64,000 nt of DNA from Rhodamnia argentea (GCF_020921035.1 NC_063155.1:28141294-28205293); one strand, 5' to 3'; numbered from the stretch's first letter, positions 32,873 to 46,978 are shown. Made by a program: numbers and translations. Notes: generated by a model from the sequence alone, not told the origin.

Positions 32873-34597
32873 ATGCCGTGCACAGATTCAATCCCGCATC
32901 AATGCTTATTAGCCCCAGGGTGCATTACGCATTATACTTCTTGGCTATTTGATCAGGAACCTGCTTACAGCATGAGTAAACTGAAGTAGTATTTCGAAAA
33001 GGCTCAAGTGCTTTGATTGCTGAACCTGCTTTCCAAGAGCTCCCTCATGACTCAAGATACATGGCCACTGACTATAGGAAGTTGTATTAGAGGGGTCAGG
33101 AAGGATCTTGGAGGGATTTCGTGCTGGCATGGGATTCCTCCTCAGTTTTATACACAATCTCCTTCGGCACTCGACGTAAAATGAACTGTGTAACTTGGTC
33201 ACTTAAATACATGTGATGAAAGGTTCCTTGCTTTCCTATAAGATTGCGGTACTCATCTGAATATTTGGTCCTCGTTTTCTGCTTCCTTCATTGCAGAGTA
33301 AGAGCGAAGCAACTTCCCATAACATTTGGATCTTTCTCAGCTTGTTTGCTCATCAAAAAGCTTTGGAAACGACCCTCCCGAATCTGGAATCCGGTTCTCA
33401 TCAATACCGGGGTATTTTTCCTTCAAGGATATGCTTGCCAAGTCTTTGGGTCCTACACTAGCTACCCTCGGCGCCGTTACGGCGTCGTTCGCCCTTTTCA
33501 ATCGTCATGTTGGAGATATCGAGTCCTAATGGACTATCCTTACCAAAAGAAAAAATGACACAGAGAATCTGTTGGAAAGTTTGGCTGATATGAAAGACAG
33601 CAAGGAGTATGAACAAAGCGGTCTTGTTATTTTGTAAGATGAGAATTCTCAAGTTGGACGACTACCTTTACCAAATGTGGAATCTTTTTTAATTCAAGCA
33701 GTTCATCATTGGTAAAGGGTATTGCAGCTATTGCTTGTGCTTTGTGCAAACTAGGGTCGGGCACATGTTTTTTTTTTTTTAAAATAAATCTGGTCAACAG
33801 AGTCCGTCTCGTAGTAGTATTTTATACGAGTTTGAACACTAAGCTTTGAGATAAACGATGATGATGTGCGTGTCCAGCCTGGTCAACGAAAGCGCGGTTG
33901 GTCTCTCTGTCTGGTCATATTGTTCAACCCGTCTGGAAACTGCTCTGCTATTCTCGTCTCTTGTTCTCAAGTCAAGAGCCTCGATTTGAAGCAAAGAATC
34001 AATGTAGCGCCATAGATTCGCCCGAAAGAAAACTACTCTGAGGCCGAGGCATTTTCTAATAATAAATATCGAACAAGGGTTATGGGCATTATTGTGAAGC
34101 TCTCGCAAGCAATCTCGTGTCTAATTTGAGTCATAATCACTCGTTACGGTGTGAGTTTCGAACGTGCGATACAACCGGGTCCTTGCGAGACGGATTTCGT
34201 GCACACCTCATGCTATGTGTGTATTGGTCCCCCCGTCCCGATAGTCAACAACGGCGAATACGAAATGGACCACATTGTACAAATCAATGCAAGGCTTTTG
34301 TCTGAGTTGAGCGCTTGGTTGTATTGAAAACAAGGAATTACAAGAGCAAGGTCCCTTTTTCCTAGATCTCTAGACTCTAGTAAACTCCATAGTTGGAGAT
34401 TTACCTGGGAGATTTTTCTAGCTTCATTTGAGGAGTAGGTGGACTCCAACATCCAATTTCATGAAAGCAAGATAGGCTCTCTCAAACTACCGAGCGCTGT
34501 GGCAAAGTGGCATGCTATTTTTCATGAGCACACCCTTTCTACATTTGTCCCCGTAGGTCGAGTGGCTAGGGCTCAATCGAGACACGCATACTCTAGC
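32873..34597. other. 3' region of CRR3 and intergenic DNA with one exon-like frame
   Basis: At 33341-33529 a plus-strand frame preceded by TTTCTCAG reads SSKSFGNDPPESGIRF then GYFSFKDMLAKSLGPTLATL and ends VGDIES before a TAA. It looks like a terminal coding exon, but I do not recognise it and found no partner exons. The rest shows nothing. Confidence 0.3.
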
Positions 34598-35286
34598 GGA
34601 GACAATTATCCAAAAATGTACGACGGTCAATTTAATTGTAAACTTTTCAATTATGTAATATTTTGATATCTTATCAATTTAGTTTTAAGCCTTTTTTGTT
34701 TGTGTGGATTTAATCAATTTTTTACGATTTGTTAATTTAGTCTTGAACCTTTTAACGATTTACTAATTTAGTCTTAAACTTTTTGACAATCCGCCAATTC
34801 GGTTCTTCCCGCTAATTTTGATCGAAAATCTCCGACGTGACAGTATAATCAGCGCCGGCGGTCATACATATCATGGCCGACATTGACATGGATAATTTTT
34901 ACAATTTTTGGAACTTCTTTTTCTTTTTCCATTCCTTTTTTTTTTTTTCCTTTCCCCCGTTTCCCTCCGCCGGCCTTCGCCGAGGACCCCTCGCGCGAGG
35001 GTCGCCTTGGCTAGCCCAAGCGACGAGCGCACACCCACCCGCCAAGGCAAGGGCGACCCTCGCCCGACGACGGTGAATGACACCGACGATGGCCGACGGT
35101 TGGAAAAAGGGAAAAATAAAAGAAAACAAAAGGAAAAAAATTATTAAAAATAAAAAATATATAAATTATCCACATAAGTGATATTTGGTTAAAATTTGCT
35201 GAAAAGACTAAATAAATAAATTGTTAAAAGGTTTATGATCACATTGGAACAATTAAAAAGTTTATAATTTTTTGGACAATTTTCCC
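34598..35286. mobile_element. Complete family A foldback element
   Basis: Left GGAGACAATTATCC and right (reverse complement) GGGAAAATTGTCC begin arms with repeated TTTAGTCTTAAAC/AACCTTTTAACGATTT-like units. T- and A-rich tracts enclose a GC-rich core at about 34965-35100. Flanks TACTCTAGC and TGCTCTTTT agree only in the first six bases (one change). A second possible right end (ACAATTTTCCCTACTCT) lies at 35310, with TACTCT matching the left flank exactly. Confidence 0.6.
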
Positions 35287-36651
35287 TGCTCTTTTTTATT
35301 TTCAGTCGGAACAATTTTCCCTACTCTGTTGAGTACGAAATTCTCATTGTTACGCAATATTAAGCTTTTCACGTTCAGAATTTCTCCTCCTTTTTTTTTT
35401 TGGTACAATTTGAAAATTCAACATAATTGAACATTTTTGTCTCTAATCAAAGCCGCCTTGGGTCACATTGCATGTGCCAATTCGATTCCATCATTCGAGG
35501 CATCCTTACACACGTGCTTACACGGAGGATCCAGGCTAATTGGTTCTTCGTTTTGCCATCATTAAACTAACTCAAAACGTGTCTGAATTCCCAAATCCCG
35601 ACAGGCTTTGCCTACATGGCAAGACTAATAATATTCAAACTTTTCTCCACGGTCCAATATTCCTTTCACATGACGCTATCCTGCATGGGCATGATAAATT
35701 AAGAATTTAACTATTTGATAGCAAGTGCAATGCTGGATCTCTTGCTCGCCATTAAATCTTAATCCCACCTATTATGATAACTCCCCTGATAATAAGAACA
35801 GGTGAAATGTCTACTTATAAAGTCATGCTTAAGTTCCTAACATTGGATTATCTCGACCGATTCTTTCAATCTTTCACGAAATCAACTCTAGGTATATAAC
35901 TGGAAGTAGTTAATGAAAAATCCCAAGAAGTACTAATCACCGAGTATTATCCGTACAAGGCAGAATAGCGTGGGAGGGGGGGATGCATGAGAAAGGAGCA
36001 GGATTTCGCAATCTATACACGGTACATAGCACATACAGTGTAGTTTTTATAGTAGAGTAAAATAGAATAGAACCAGTCCAAAAAAAAAAAAAACCAAACT
36101 AAATCCGTGAGATTTTCCCAGGATCATTGACAATGCCCGCCTGCTTTGATACATTGTGTGATTTCGCGAGACCATAGCCAACTATTCTAAAACCTTAAAC
36201 TTTTAGATGAATGAGCGATTTAATATTTATTTTTTTAACAATATCTTTAGTTTCATTGTTTAAATTTAATAAAATTGAGATTCCTTTTTTTTTTATTAAA
36301 GAAAACAAACGCAAACAAAACGGATAATTTTTTTTTCAATCGACAATCATATGCATGTTTATTTTAAACTATTAATGAGTTTTGATAAAAACGTAATAAA
36401 TATTTTTCGGCTAGACTTAAGAAATATTGTTACAATATTATGCACACAATTAATTTAAATAAATGCCCGCGAAAACCTACATACGTATAAATGTTCATTT
36501 ATGTAAATATGCACGGGTGTGTCCACTTCACCATGAACTGAAAGCTGAATTTTGAATACTAAAATAAAGTACAAGTCAATACACATTACCTTCCCACCAA
36601 AAAATACATATACATTACCTTTGTGGTTCTACATTTTCTCTTTTTTTCGTA
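35287..36651. other. AT-rich intergenic DNA
   Basis: No gene or paired repeat was recognised. A-rich tracts occur at about 36080 and T-rich ones near 35390. Confidence 0.4.
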
Positions 36652-37291
36652 GGATTAATACCTCGAAAAATTCCAACCCTTATACACCTATGATAAATTT
36701 TACCCCAAATCATTTTTTTACCACAAAATATCCAAAACTGTACACATGTGATAACTTTGCCCAAATCATTTTTTTTTACCACAAAAAATCCTAAACTGAT
36801 ACATTTGTAACAAATTCACCCCAAACTGGTATCCTAGCGGCTGATTTACCCAACGTTAGTTTTCCATTAAATTTTACCATCGAATTATTGAGTTGGATGA
36901 CACGCGATAATTTACGGGTACACTAGTTTGTGGTAGTTACGGACGTATCGATTTAGGGTTTTTCTTGATATTAACTCGATTTAACGAAAACTAACGAATG
37001 AAAAATTTGTCACACCTGTATATGTTTGGAATTTTTTATGATAAAAAAATTTAGTTTTGTATAAATCTATCACGGATGTACCGATACGAAATTTCCCGTG
37101 GTCAAAAAAGATAGTTTGGGATAAATTTTGTCATAAGTGTACTGGTTTAAGGTTTTTTAGAGTAAAAAAAACAGTCTAAGATAAATTTATCCAAATGTAC
37201 TAATTTTAAGGTTTCTCATGGCCAAAAAATTAATTTAAGGAAAGTTATTACAAACATACCAATTTAAGATTTGTCGTGATATAATCAACCC
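36652..37291. mobile_element. Family B foldback element (640 bp)
   Basis: The left arm has units containing ATACACCTATGATAAATTTTACC and ACCACAAAATATCC. The right arm is the reverse (GATAAATTTATCC, GGTTTTTTAGAGT). Ends GGATTAATACCTCG and (reverse complement) GGGTTGATTATATCACG pair. Flanks TTTTTTCGTA and TTTTTACTTA share 8 of 10 bases. Same length as the copy at 7292-7931. Confidence 0.7.
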
Positions 37292-37978
37292 TTTTTACTT
37301 ATTATATAACTTGCCGAATATGGTATTCCCGCAAATTTTTTGGGAGGTGGGCTCCGAGCTGTCACGTGGCCCCGGATGGAGATTGGAGAGTATTTTCATA
37401 ATCATGACAATCAATGAAATTCTTATTCTTACGCCTATTTTTTTACCTTTATTAATAAAAAGAATCTTTAAAAAAAAGAAAAAAAGAAAAGGATGGGGTC
37501 CACCGGTGCATCAACGGCGGACAGCAAAATCATGACGGAGAGGCACCGAAAGCAAAAGAAAAAAATCCACCGTGGAATTTTCTACTCGCTCCCCAAAAGG
37601 GAAAATCACGAAATGGGTCAATAATGGATCGCCTAAAGAAACATTTTAAACTATATTAGTTTTATTATCCCCTGAGACGAGAGCACAAAAGAATTCGGTG
37701 GGCGCGAGTTTTACGTCCCTTTGATTGATCCCCAAATCTAAATTCCTCTCTTTCTCTCTCTCTCTCTCTTTCCATCTTCCTTCTCCAAAGTCCAACCAAC
37801 TGCTCCCGTGTCAAAACGCAGTGGGAGAGAGAGAGAGAGAGATTGAAGGCCTGTTCACCACGTAAACGAGCGAGGGAGCGAGATCGACGGGGGGAGGAGC
37901 GAGAGAGCGGAGGGGGAGGAAGAGACGCCACTTCCGCGGACGGCGCGAGAGCGATCTGAGCGGGCGGAGGTGTAACAG
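37292..37978 (+). promoter_or_regulatory. Upstream region and CT-rich leader of the clathrin assembly gene
   Basis: A (CT)n tract lies at about 37747-37770 and (GA)n at 37825-37843, within the likely 5' leader just before the ATG. Such pyrimidine patches are common near plant start sites. No convincing TATA box was picked. Confidence 0.4.
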
Positions 37979-40900
37979 ATGGGCACGCTCAAGACTTGGA
38001 GGAAGGCCTACGGCGCTATCAAGGACTCCACCAAAGTCGGACTTGCCCACGTCAACAGCGATTACGCGGTACATCTATGAAATCCAGATTCCGTTCTCTC
38101 TCTCTCTCTCTCTCTCTACTTCTGCTCTTGTTCTTCCGATGTTCTTTTTCGGGGTTTTTTTTTCTTTCGTTAATCCTGATGCGGATTCTAGGAATTGGAT
38201 GTTGCCGTAGTCAAAGCAACGAACCACGTCGAGTGTCCGCCCAAAGAGAGGCACCTCCGCAGTGAGTATTCCCTCCCGATCACATCGAAATTAGAGCCCT
38301 CTTGCTGCTGCTGTTGTTGCTGTGGTTGTTGATACGCTTGTGGTGTGGATGGATTGTAAATGACTCGTGGATTGGTTCTCGTCTTGTTTTGCAGAGATTG
38401 CCCTCGCCACCTCAGCAGTTCGCCCCCGGGCCGACGTCGCCTATTGCATCCACGCCCTCGCCAGGAGGCTTGCCAAGACGCATAATTGGACGGTATGATT
38501 GGTCCTTACTTTGTATCGTGAGGAGGATTTTGGATACTGTCTAATTCGATATGCTTCTGCGTGGATCTATTACCCTGTTTTGGATTTACAGCGACAGTTC
38601 TTATGGTTGCTTAGCCTGATTGGCTTTAGTATAACTACCCATTCCGCACGTACTAAAAGGAGTATATTCTCCAGTAATGACCTTACACTGACGCTGATGC
38701 TACTGATGCCCCTACTGCATTGACGTGTAAGGCCTGAATGTACTGGATTGTGGCTTCAGATTGATTTTGATTGATCACAAGGAATGAGTCCTGCAAATTT
38801 TCCATGTGATCATTGAGAGAAGAGAGTTTGAGAGAGTATCTTCTTAGGCTAGGTGGATCATATTGCTCCTTGTGAAAGTACGTTATGTCCTTTGAGGGTT
38901 TGGTTCTAGCTTGAAATAGTAGCAGTTTCTTCTTCGTGGGCTTTGTCATCTTAATGCTTTGGTCAATATAAGTCTTGGATATTACTTATATAGCAGCGAC
39001 TTATGTTGTTTGACATTCACATTCACATTCACATTCACATTCACATTCACCTTTAGCGAATAATCCATTATCAGGATTCATATCTTCATTTTCTTGTCTT
39101 GACAACTAAAGGATTGTACATAGTCGTTCATGCATTTTGAGCTTAGATGATGGAGGAGTAGGTAAATAAGATGTCAAACTGGTCTAGCTCAGACTTGGTT
39201 TTGTATGAGATCTATTTGTAACACCTGTGTGCATATAGAAGTAACCTGAGCTTGGCTGCTTAATTTTTTAACTCATGTACTTGAGACCTCAGAAAAGTTG
39301 AGTAAGAACATATATCGTACCTCATTTGACAAGAACAGAGCATTCTACAGAAATTCAGTTGATACGACACTATGTTCTCTTGGTGACTCTCATCTTCCGC
39401 AAGAGCTGCCTCAAATAGCCATCACTTCTATATTATTTTGGTGCATTTCTTTGTTTACTGTGCCTAGTCTCTCTGTGCACCATGCGTGTCCCTGATATGT
39501 TGAGAAGAGGTATTGATGCTGATAGAAAGAGATGCAAATGGTGAGGGTGAGTTGTTGAACATAAAGGAAATATCCCTTTGTAAGCGTGTATGAAGAAAGT
39601 GGATTACAGGTGTGGAGTTCTGAAGGAGGGGTATTTGTTTGGAAATTGGTTGTGGTGGGAAGGTGGGTGGTATTGTACTTTTACTTTACCTTAAGGTAGG
39701 TTTTTTGTAGGGGCAGAAGCAGAAATTGAACTAGCTAAAAGTGAGACCAAAGCAATTTTTTTTGTTATATTAGTGGGTTATTACGATGAGGAACTTACTT
39801 GTTTTGTAATGAACTATTCTCTCACTTGTATATTAAGAACAACACTAGGTCTTTATGAAGTCGTCAAGTTAGTTTGATGTGTAAAGCTTTTGTTCTGTAT
39901 ACGGTTTTTTCAAGTTACATTTCATTAACCTGCTAATGTTCTTGAGTCCTTCATGCTTTAACAGGTGGCACTTAAAACACTGATAGTTATTCACAGACTC
40001 TTGAGAGAGGGAGATCCTACATTTCGGGAAGAGCTTTTGACTTTTTCACAAAGGGGACGAATTCTTCAGCTTTCTAATTTTAAGGATGACTCAAGTCCCA
40101 TAGGTTTACCTCTTTTTCGCTCTCTCTCTCTCTCTCTGATGGCATTTGCTTTTAATTTTCTTGCACTAATCAGTGTAATGAATATGATGCTATCACTGTT
40201 TTTATGCACGGTTTCAGCTTGGGATTGCTCGGCCTGGGTGCGCACCTATGCACTGTTTTTAGAGGAACGACTTGAATGCTTTAGAATAATAAAGTATGAC
40301 ATTGAAGCAGAGCGTCTTCCAAGACCTGCTCAAGGACAGGAGAAGGTATTACATTTTGGTGTATCTTCATTTTCTCTCCTTAATAAGAACGTTATAAGTT
40401 GGCCAGGAAACTATCTATAGGCTTGTGATGCTGATTTTTGAGGTTTGTCGGTCTATTTATATCTGTAGTTGTACGAGAATCATATAATTTGAATTAATTA
40501 TGTCATCATCGAAATTAATTTATTGCTGGAAGTATCCCATCGGTAACGATTGGGACCAAATAATTCGATAGGTGTAGTTGCTGCACTATACCACGTAGTT
40601 CCAACAACAACAAAAGCTGCAAAAAAGACGGCATCGATACTGCTGGAAAGGACAGTTTCAATAATTTCCACATGTCATGGCTTATATAAACGCTTGGGCA
40701 GACAGACACTAAGATGAAGTAGGCCCACTAATATGCCTAAAGTACCTGCAGCAATATGATGAGATGCTATTCCTCTCAGAACAAACAGATCAAAACCTTT
40801 CTATATCCCATGCTGGATTTAGAAATTGTACCAACCCATATCTTTTTTTAGTACTTTAGGATGTGATAACTAGGGGGTGGGGCTATGTATGTAGAAAGGG

Positions 40901-43900
40901 ATCAGTCTCTATCCATCCGGATACTCACGTAGGCTACCAAGTAAGTAAATTAAAGTAGTGTCTAAATAACAATGAAGAAAGAGCAAGCCAACTCGCCTGA
41001 ATTCATGCTTATTTGACATGGTCAAGTTATTGCTAGTGCATGGAAGGATCAAAATTCGTTATGCACGGAAATTTGCTAAAATTGCAAAGGTCTGGTGGGG
41101 ATTGATTTGCATTATTGAAATAGGTAGTGGCAGCAGTCATTTTCTTCAAAGAGATTACATTTTGCGGATACGGTATGGATGATGGTTTCATATGAGCACG
41201 TTTCTATCATATGTATGAAATGTCAATTTTCGTTCCACATTTTGTCCAAGTGGACTTTGCAACATAACTTGTATATGAGTAATGACCCATCAAAATGAAG
41301 CATTTGGGCTTTTTGAACTCTTCTCTGGTGGCTAGTCTCTATTTTCCTCTATTTCACTAGTCAATTAGGCCAATTTCCTTGTCGCATGAACAATTGCTTC
41401 TCTACGAAGCAGTTCTTTCAAAGGAACATAAATTTAGCAGTTTCATAATTCTCTTGTCCACTTGACTATGTTTTTTTTTTTTCCATTGTCCAGTTTCAGT
41501 GATGTGTGCAATATCTGAGTGTTACTTTTGTTTGAGCTTTCACTTGTACTGTTGTTGTTCGATGAAAATGCATCAAGCTTTTCAGTAAGAAAGCATCAGT
41601 TGCATGTGCAATATAAGTGTGATCTTGTGGAAGTATGAGCTGTTCCTGTATTAAGTATGGTTTGATTTCATTAACATTTCATCTTTTGCTGGTAGGGATA
41701 CAGCAAAACCAGGGATTTGGATAGTGAAGAGCTGTTGGAGCAGTTGCCTGCTCTACAGAATCTTCTTTACCGTCTTATTGGTTGCCAGGTACATACCTGA
41801 GTGGTCTACTTTCACAAGTTTTGGAGAAAGACTGGTCATTTTGGAATTTCCATATTTCACTGATGAACTACCTTCTAACACGTTTTTGACAGCCCGATGG
41901 TGCAGCTGTTGGCAATTATTTAATACAGTATGCCCTGGCTCTGGTATTTTTTATACCTTTATGGCCTTTTATTTATTTATTTAAAGCACAGATAAACACA
42001 TGCCACTCTCTCTTTCTTGTGAATAAGTATATCCTTTCTGTTACCATTGAAATATGTTATGTACAGGTTGTGCTTTTCTGGCCAAATCTCCTGTACTAAA
42101 CTAAAATAGCAAATACGTTTAGCGAAAAACATATGCATGAAGTAGAAGTTGCATGGACTGAAATTGGGTTGCATGAACATTAGTGAAATTTCCTTGGGGC
42201 ATAGTTGCCACGTGTCTGTGAGCTGTATTTGTAACACCTCCCGTGTAAAAATGCTTCCGATTGTTTAATGTTTATGGCGTGTTTGCTTAAACTTGCTGTT
42301 AGTTCATTACCTTTTTCTCATGAAAGCCTTATTTTTTAATGTTCTCTTATAAGATCATCAATTTGAAGAACGTTGTTTTAGTATTGAGCACGTGATGGGT
42401 ACTTCTCACTATCTTTAGTTTCTAGGTGTTGAAAGAGAGTTTTAAGATCTACTGTGCTGTCAATGATGGAATCATTAATCTGGTTGATAAGGTTTGTTGA
42501 GCTTACCTCTCCGTAACTTCAGATACCATATTTACTTCTAGCAAAGTTCTCTTCAAGCTTTGCAGGTTCTTTTTACTCTAAAAATTTACAATTTTGCTCC
42601 AGTTTTTTGAGATGCCTCGACATGAAGCTGTGAAAGCTCTGGATGTTTACAAACGTGCCGGCCAGCAGGTGACTGTACCGGTCCTATAATGGGGTATTTG
42701 ACCAGTGGACGCGACTCTCCTTCATATATCCTAAGATGCCCATGTTTTATGCAGGCCGGAAACTTATCTGAGTTTTATGAAGTTTGCCGAGGTTTGGAAC
42801 TTGCACGGAATTTCCAGTTTCCGGTCTTGAGAGAGGTAACATACTCTATGGGTGATTGAATATCTCCTTTCTTCTCTCGATCTCTTGTATACAAATTTAT
42901 GCAGATGTATGGAGATGTCTACATATGCTGACTTAAATTCATCTGCACCTCGTGCAGCCTCCACAATCATTTCTGGCGACCATGGAAGAGTACATAAGGG
43001 AGGCGCCACGAGTGGTTCCTGTTCCAAGTGAGCCATTGGTCAGTACAGCATATATTTACATGCTGGATTTCATATCATTGCAGAAACTAGTCTATTTTAT
43101 CCCATTTCCCTCTTTACCTTTTCTGGTTTAGCAGACCATGCAGCATACGGATTCGAAACATTTGTCTAAATTGTAAAATGACTTGGAATGTAACGATGCA
43201 TGTGAAGTAATCATGATTTTGATTTATGTATTTGATAAACTCTTGTGATTCGCTGATTTAAAAAAAAACACACACACACACACAAACACAACTCTTGTGA
43301 TTCCACTTCAATATAATTCAAATTGAAATTGCTTCTTTCTAGTTATGAACTCTTTACCTCTAGGGGATTCTTCTAAACTTACAATTATGTTTGTTAAGTT
43401 TCCTTTCCACTTGGGTGTTTGCTAGTTTGCTTACTTTCTTTCTTTTTTTTTTTTTATAAGAGTGCTGCGACATTCTTGATTCAGTAGTTAACAGGAAAGC
43501 TTCTTGTTATGTTGATAACCTTTAGTGTTACTGCCCACGTGATTTAAGGGAGGGGACTATGAAAGTTGCTAACAGGACAGTTGTTTGTTACCAGTTAATT
43601 TGTGGCCTTATTCATTGTATCAGTTGAACTTGTGTAATTATTGGGAAGAGCAAAGAGAAGGGTACTTTTGATGACAAAGAGAAGCTTGTTTGCTACTTTT
43701 GCGTGAGAGTAATTATTTAGACAGTATGTGGTAATTTTTAATTAGGTATGGTTGCATGCTTGGCTTTTAAAGCAACCATGAGTAGTCAATCCTCCTTTGT
43801 AGGGCAAGATGCTATTAATAGGGCGCCCAACCCCGTATAGCAGCTAGATCAGGTTTAGGCTTTCATGACAATTTTTTACACATGGTTAATGTTTGATTAT

Positions 43901-46721
43901 GTTATGCTTCTGAAATGGTTTATGCAGATAGAATAGTTATTTTTGGTGGTCGACTCTTTTTTCCTTTTGGTTAAAGATTATTCCTCTTCTTCTTCTCTTT
44001 TTCAATTCTTTTCTGAAATATGTGTGGAGCTAATATTTAATTATTGTTAACAGCTTCAATTGACATATAAACCAGAAGAAGTTCCAGATGAAGATGCCGA
44101 GTCATCTGGTGTTGAACCTGAGCCGCTTCCTTCAGATGTTGTTGTTGCATCTACCATGGAGGTTGCTGCAGCTGATGCATCTCCTCCTCCTCCACCTCAG
44201 AATAATCTGGACACGGGAGATTTACTGGTATGAACATTAGCTTTATGAAGTCTGTTAATGGTTGTTCAGTGTAATTTTTTTTGTATATGATCTCTTTTCT
44301 TTGTCCTTTCAGGGACTTAGTTTTGACGCACCTGATGCTTCGTTCATTGAGGAAAAGAATGCTTTAGCCTTGGCAATAGTTCCCTCAGAACCTGGTAAGC
44401 ATTTAGCATATGACCACATGCCCACACTTTTTGTGTTGCTTGCTTGAGCGAAGTTTGACTGGTTGGGACAGGTGCTGCTTCTTCAGCATTTGGTTCTGGT
44501 GCTACTCAAGCTAAAGATTTCGATCCCACTGGATGGGAACTTGCTCTGGTCTCTACCCCAAGTGCTGACATCTCTACGGCTAACGAGAGGCAACTGGTAA
44601 TCTCCACCTTTATCTTCTATGATTCTGTAGCAAATAGATTTTGTGAGCATTAACATCTCAAACTGTTTGTTTGTTGCCGTTGCTTGAATCTATTACATGG
44701 CTAGTAATTCAAAGGCCAATTTCAATGTCTTTTCTCCCTGGCCCCGGTATTCCAGAAGACTGAACTAGCAGTAGTAGTTCTATTTGTAATTCATGGCACT
44801 GTTTTGTTGTTATATTAGTTGTGTTCTGGGTGCTTTGGTCTTTTAGTTAATGACTATACCTCCATAGATTCAGTGGGAACCAATAGTTTAGTTTAAGGCA
44901 TCAGGACTCCCAGAAAAATGTCTTTTAGCACATGCATACTTACACCTGCTTACACTTGGACAATACATGGATAGACAGAGAGACCCAGGGAGGAATACAT
45001 GAATATAAGCAACTAAATAAATTGATCCCAAATCTTTGCAGTACATGTAACTTAGGTGGTAGAAAGAATACACAAGTGCTGGTTTCATCATTTTCTCTTG
45101 CTAATGGCATCATCTTGTGGCTATGGTTCTTAATTTGTTATATCGATCCATGGGTTGATACCTCTATGTTGCTGTAGTTAAAATTAACATCAAGTTCATG
45201 TTAGAATGGCATGTGGGGAAGTAGCTGTACTCTGTGAAATGGTCACAGGCAGACAAATCAGAGTGGTCTACATGTCTGTGATCGAGTGGCCTCTAACTTG
45301 TATTTCTTTATCTAGAGGGTTAAGTTTTGTTGTATCTATGTTTATCAGAAAGATACATGGTATTCACATTCACTTTCTCAGTCCAGCTTGTTACTATACT
45401 GAGATGGCACTTTCAATTTGGCTGCCTGCTCTATTCGATTTGTTGCTTATTTTGGCCAAAGAAAAAAATGGTGGCTAATTATTGGCAGATTTGATTGTAT
45501 GGAGTGAGAAAGTGCTCTATGACTGCTGGAGTTTTTGTAGTAGTTAAGACTTAGGTTTATTGTAGCCGGAGATCCTCTGGCAGTGCTGAAGCTCCTAGCT
45601 CTTTCACATGGCACTTGGCTGCAGTGCCACAATACAACTGATGCTCATCAGTTATTGGATTGCTGTTAACCACATCTTTATTTTTGAATGAATACGATAT
45701 GCACTTTGTCTGTCATCCATTTCTTGTAGGTCCACTTTGTTGTTCTTGCTTGTAAGACTTTTCTTTTACCGTCTGTTCAAAGGTTATGACGACCACCACT
45801 CTAGTCACATTGGGTAAAGTGATGTAGTGCCATATGCATCTTCCATGTGTTGATGAGCTATAATATCAGCCTCTCAGGATGACAACAATCACATAGAGTA
45901 GAAAATAAGCACCCATTGTAGTTGTGGCACGTGGTATATTTGCAAAATGCGCAATTGACTGATTGATAACATATCATAATGACAATGACAGCAATCGCGT
46001 TATAAAAATAAGCATGTATTTCTTCCATAATGCTCTTTTGTTTAACCAGAAGTGTAGTTGTCGCTGGTGGTATATTTGCAGAACCAACATTGTGTGTAAA
46101 TCCATACATGAAGAAGTGAGTCATTGCTAGACCTTTGGGTAGAAGTCGGTAATGATGCATTTATCAATTTGTTAATGGGTTTTCATCTGCTGACAGGGAC
46201 CTGCATTGACATGTTTGCTGCTTGTGTTTGTTCGCTTCATAAGTTGGTCAAGAAAGCAATGTGTATTTGTTTTCCTCATTAATTTTGTCCGGATGGACAT
46301 GTTACCTTGATTACTTCAAGTGTGATTATATTTTGAGAGTCACTCTTCTGTGGATTGTTAGGCTGGCGGGCTCGATACTCTCACACTACACAGTTTATAT
46401 GATGAAGGGGCCTATCGAGCTTCCCAGCAGCCCGTGTATGGAGCACCGGCCCCCAATCCTTTCGAAGTACAGGATCCTTTCACTATGTCCAATGGGATCG
46501 CACCTCCTCCATCAGTACAGATTGCAGCAATGAACCAACAGCCGACCAATCCTTTTGGACCATACCAACCCACGTACCCACTGCACCAGCAGCAGCCTCA
46601 GCAACACTTGATGGCAGGACCCACCAATCCCTTTGGGGATCCCGGGTTCGGGGCATTTCCTGCGAATTCTGCCTCTCACCCTCCGGCCACTAATCCCTTC
46701 GGGAGCACCGGGTTTTTGTAA
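37979..46721 (+). CDS. AP180/PICALM-type clathrin assembly protein (ANTH domain), 15 exons
   Basis: Exons: 37979-38068, 38192-38261, 38395-38492, 39965-40103, 40218-40345, 41696-41788, 41893-41943, 42426-42491, 42603-42668, 42755-42835, 42958-43038, 44054-44227, 44313-44394, 44472-44596, 46362-46721. All phases agree, giving 567 residues (At2g01600, the closest recalled relative, about 571). The ANTH domain covers roughly residues 25-160, with the phosphoinositide-binding stretch [14 protein letters not shown] at 38-51 and [16 protein letters not shown]. The C-terminal tail is disordered, Pro/Gln-rich, with four NPF motifs (APNPFEV, TNPFGPY, TNPFGDP, TNPFGST) that bind EH domains, plus DPF and FDPTGWE clathrin/adaptor-type motifs. 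The role is clathrin recruitment to membrane at endocytosis. The large introns 3, 5, 11 and 14 contain no recognised gene. Confidence 0.93.
39013..39050. repeat. (ACATTC)n microsatellite in intron 3
   Basis: Six hexamers, almost perfect, in intron 3 of the clathrin assembly gene. Confidence 0.9.
43268..43291. repeat. (CA)n microsatellite in intron 11
   Basis: A run of CA dinucleotides follows a short A tract, within the intron between 43038 and 44054. Confidence 0.8.
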
Positions 46722-46972
46722 TGCAGCTTCAGATTGTGTACAAACTGTAATCTAGTTATGCGGTCGGTTTTTGGTGTGCGACTTGAGAAAAGATTAGAGG
46801 CTCTTGGACCCATCAGAGAGGATGGTTTGCATGGTTGAGCAGCGAGGATGCTACACGAAGTGAATAGAGGGAGAGGAGTGATTGGAAATATGTAGGACAC
46901 AGTTCTCTTTTGATCTTGCCGCCGGTTGTCTTGGTCTTGTATGCTGTCGGACGGCGATTTGTAAGTAGGAGG

Positions 46973-46978
46973 AATAAA
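46973..46978 (+). terminator. Polyadenylation signal AATAAA
   Basis: AATAAA about 250 bases after the clathrin assembly stop codon, a usual plant 3' UTR distance. Confidence 0.5.

Noticed and set aside
34540..34610. tRNA-like stretch with GTAGGTCGAGTGGCTAGG
   Set aside because: It lacks a full cloverleaf and a proper T-arm GGTTCRA motif, so it is not called a tRNA.
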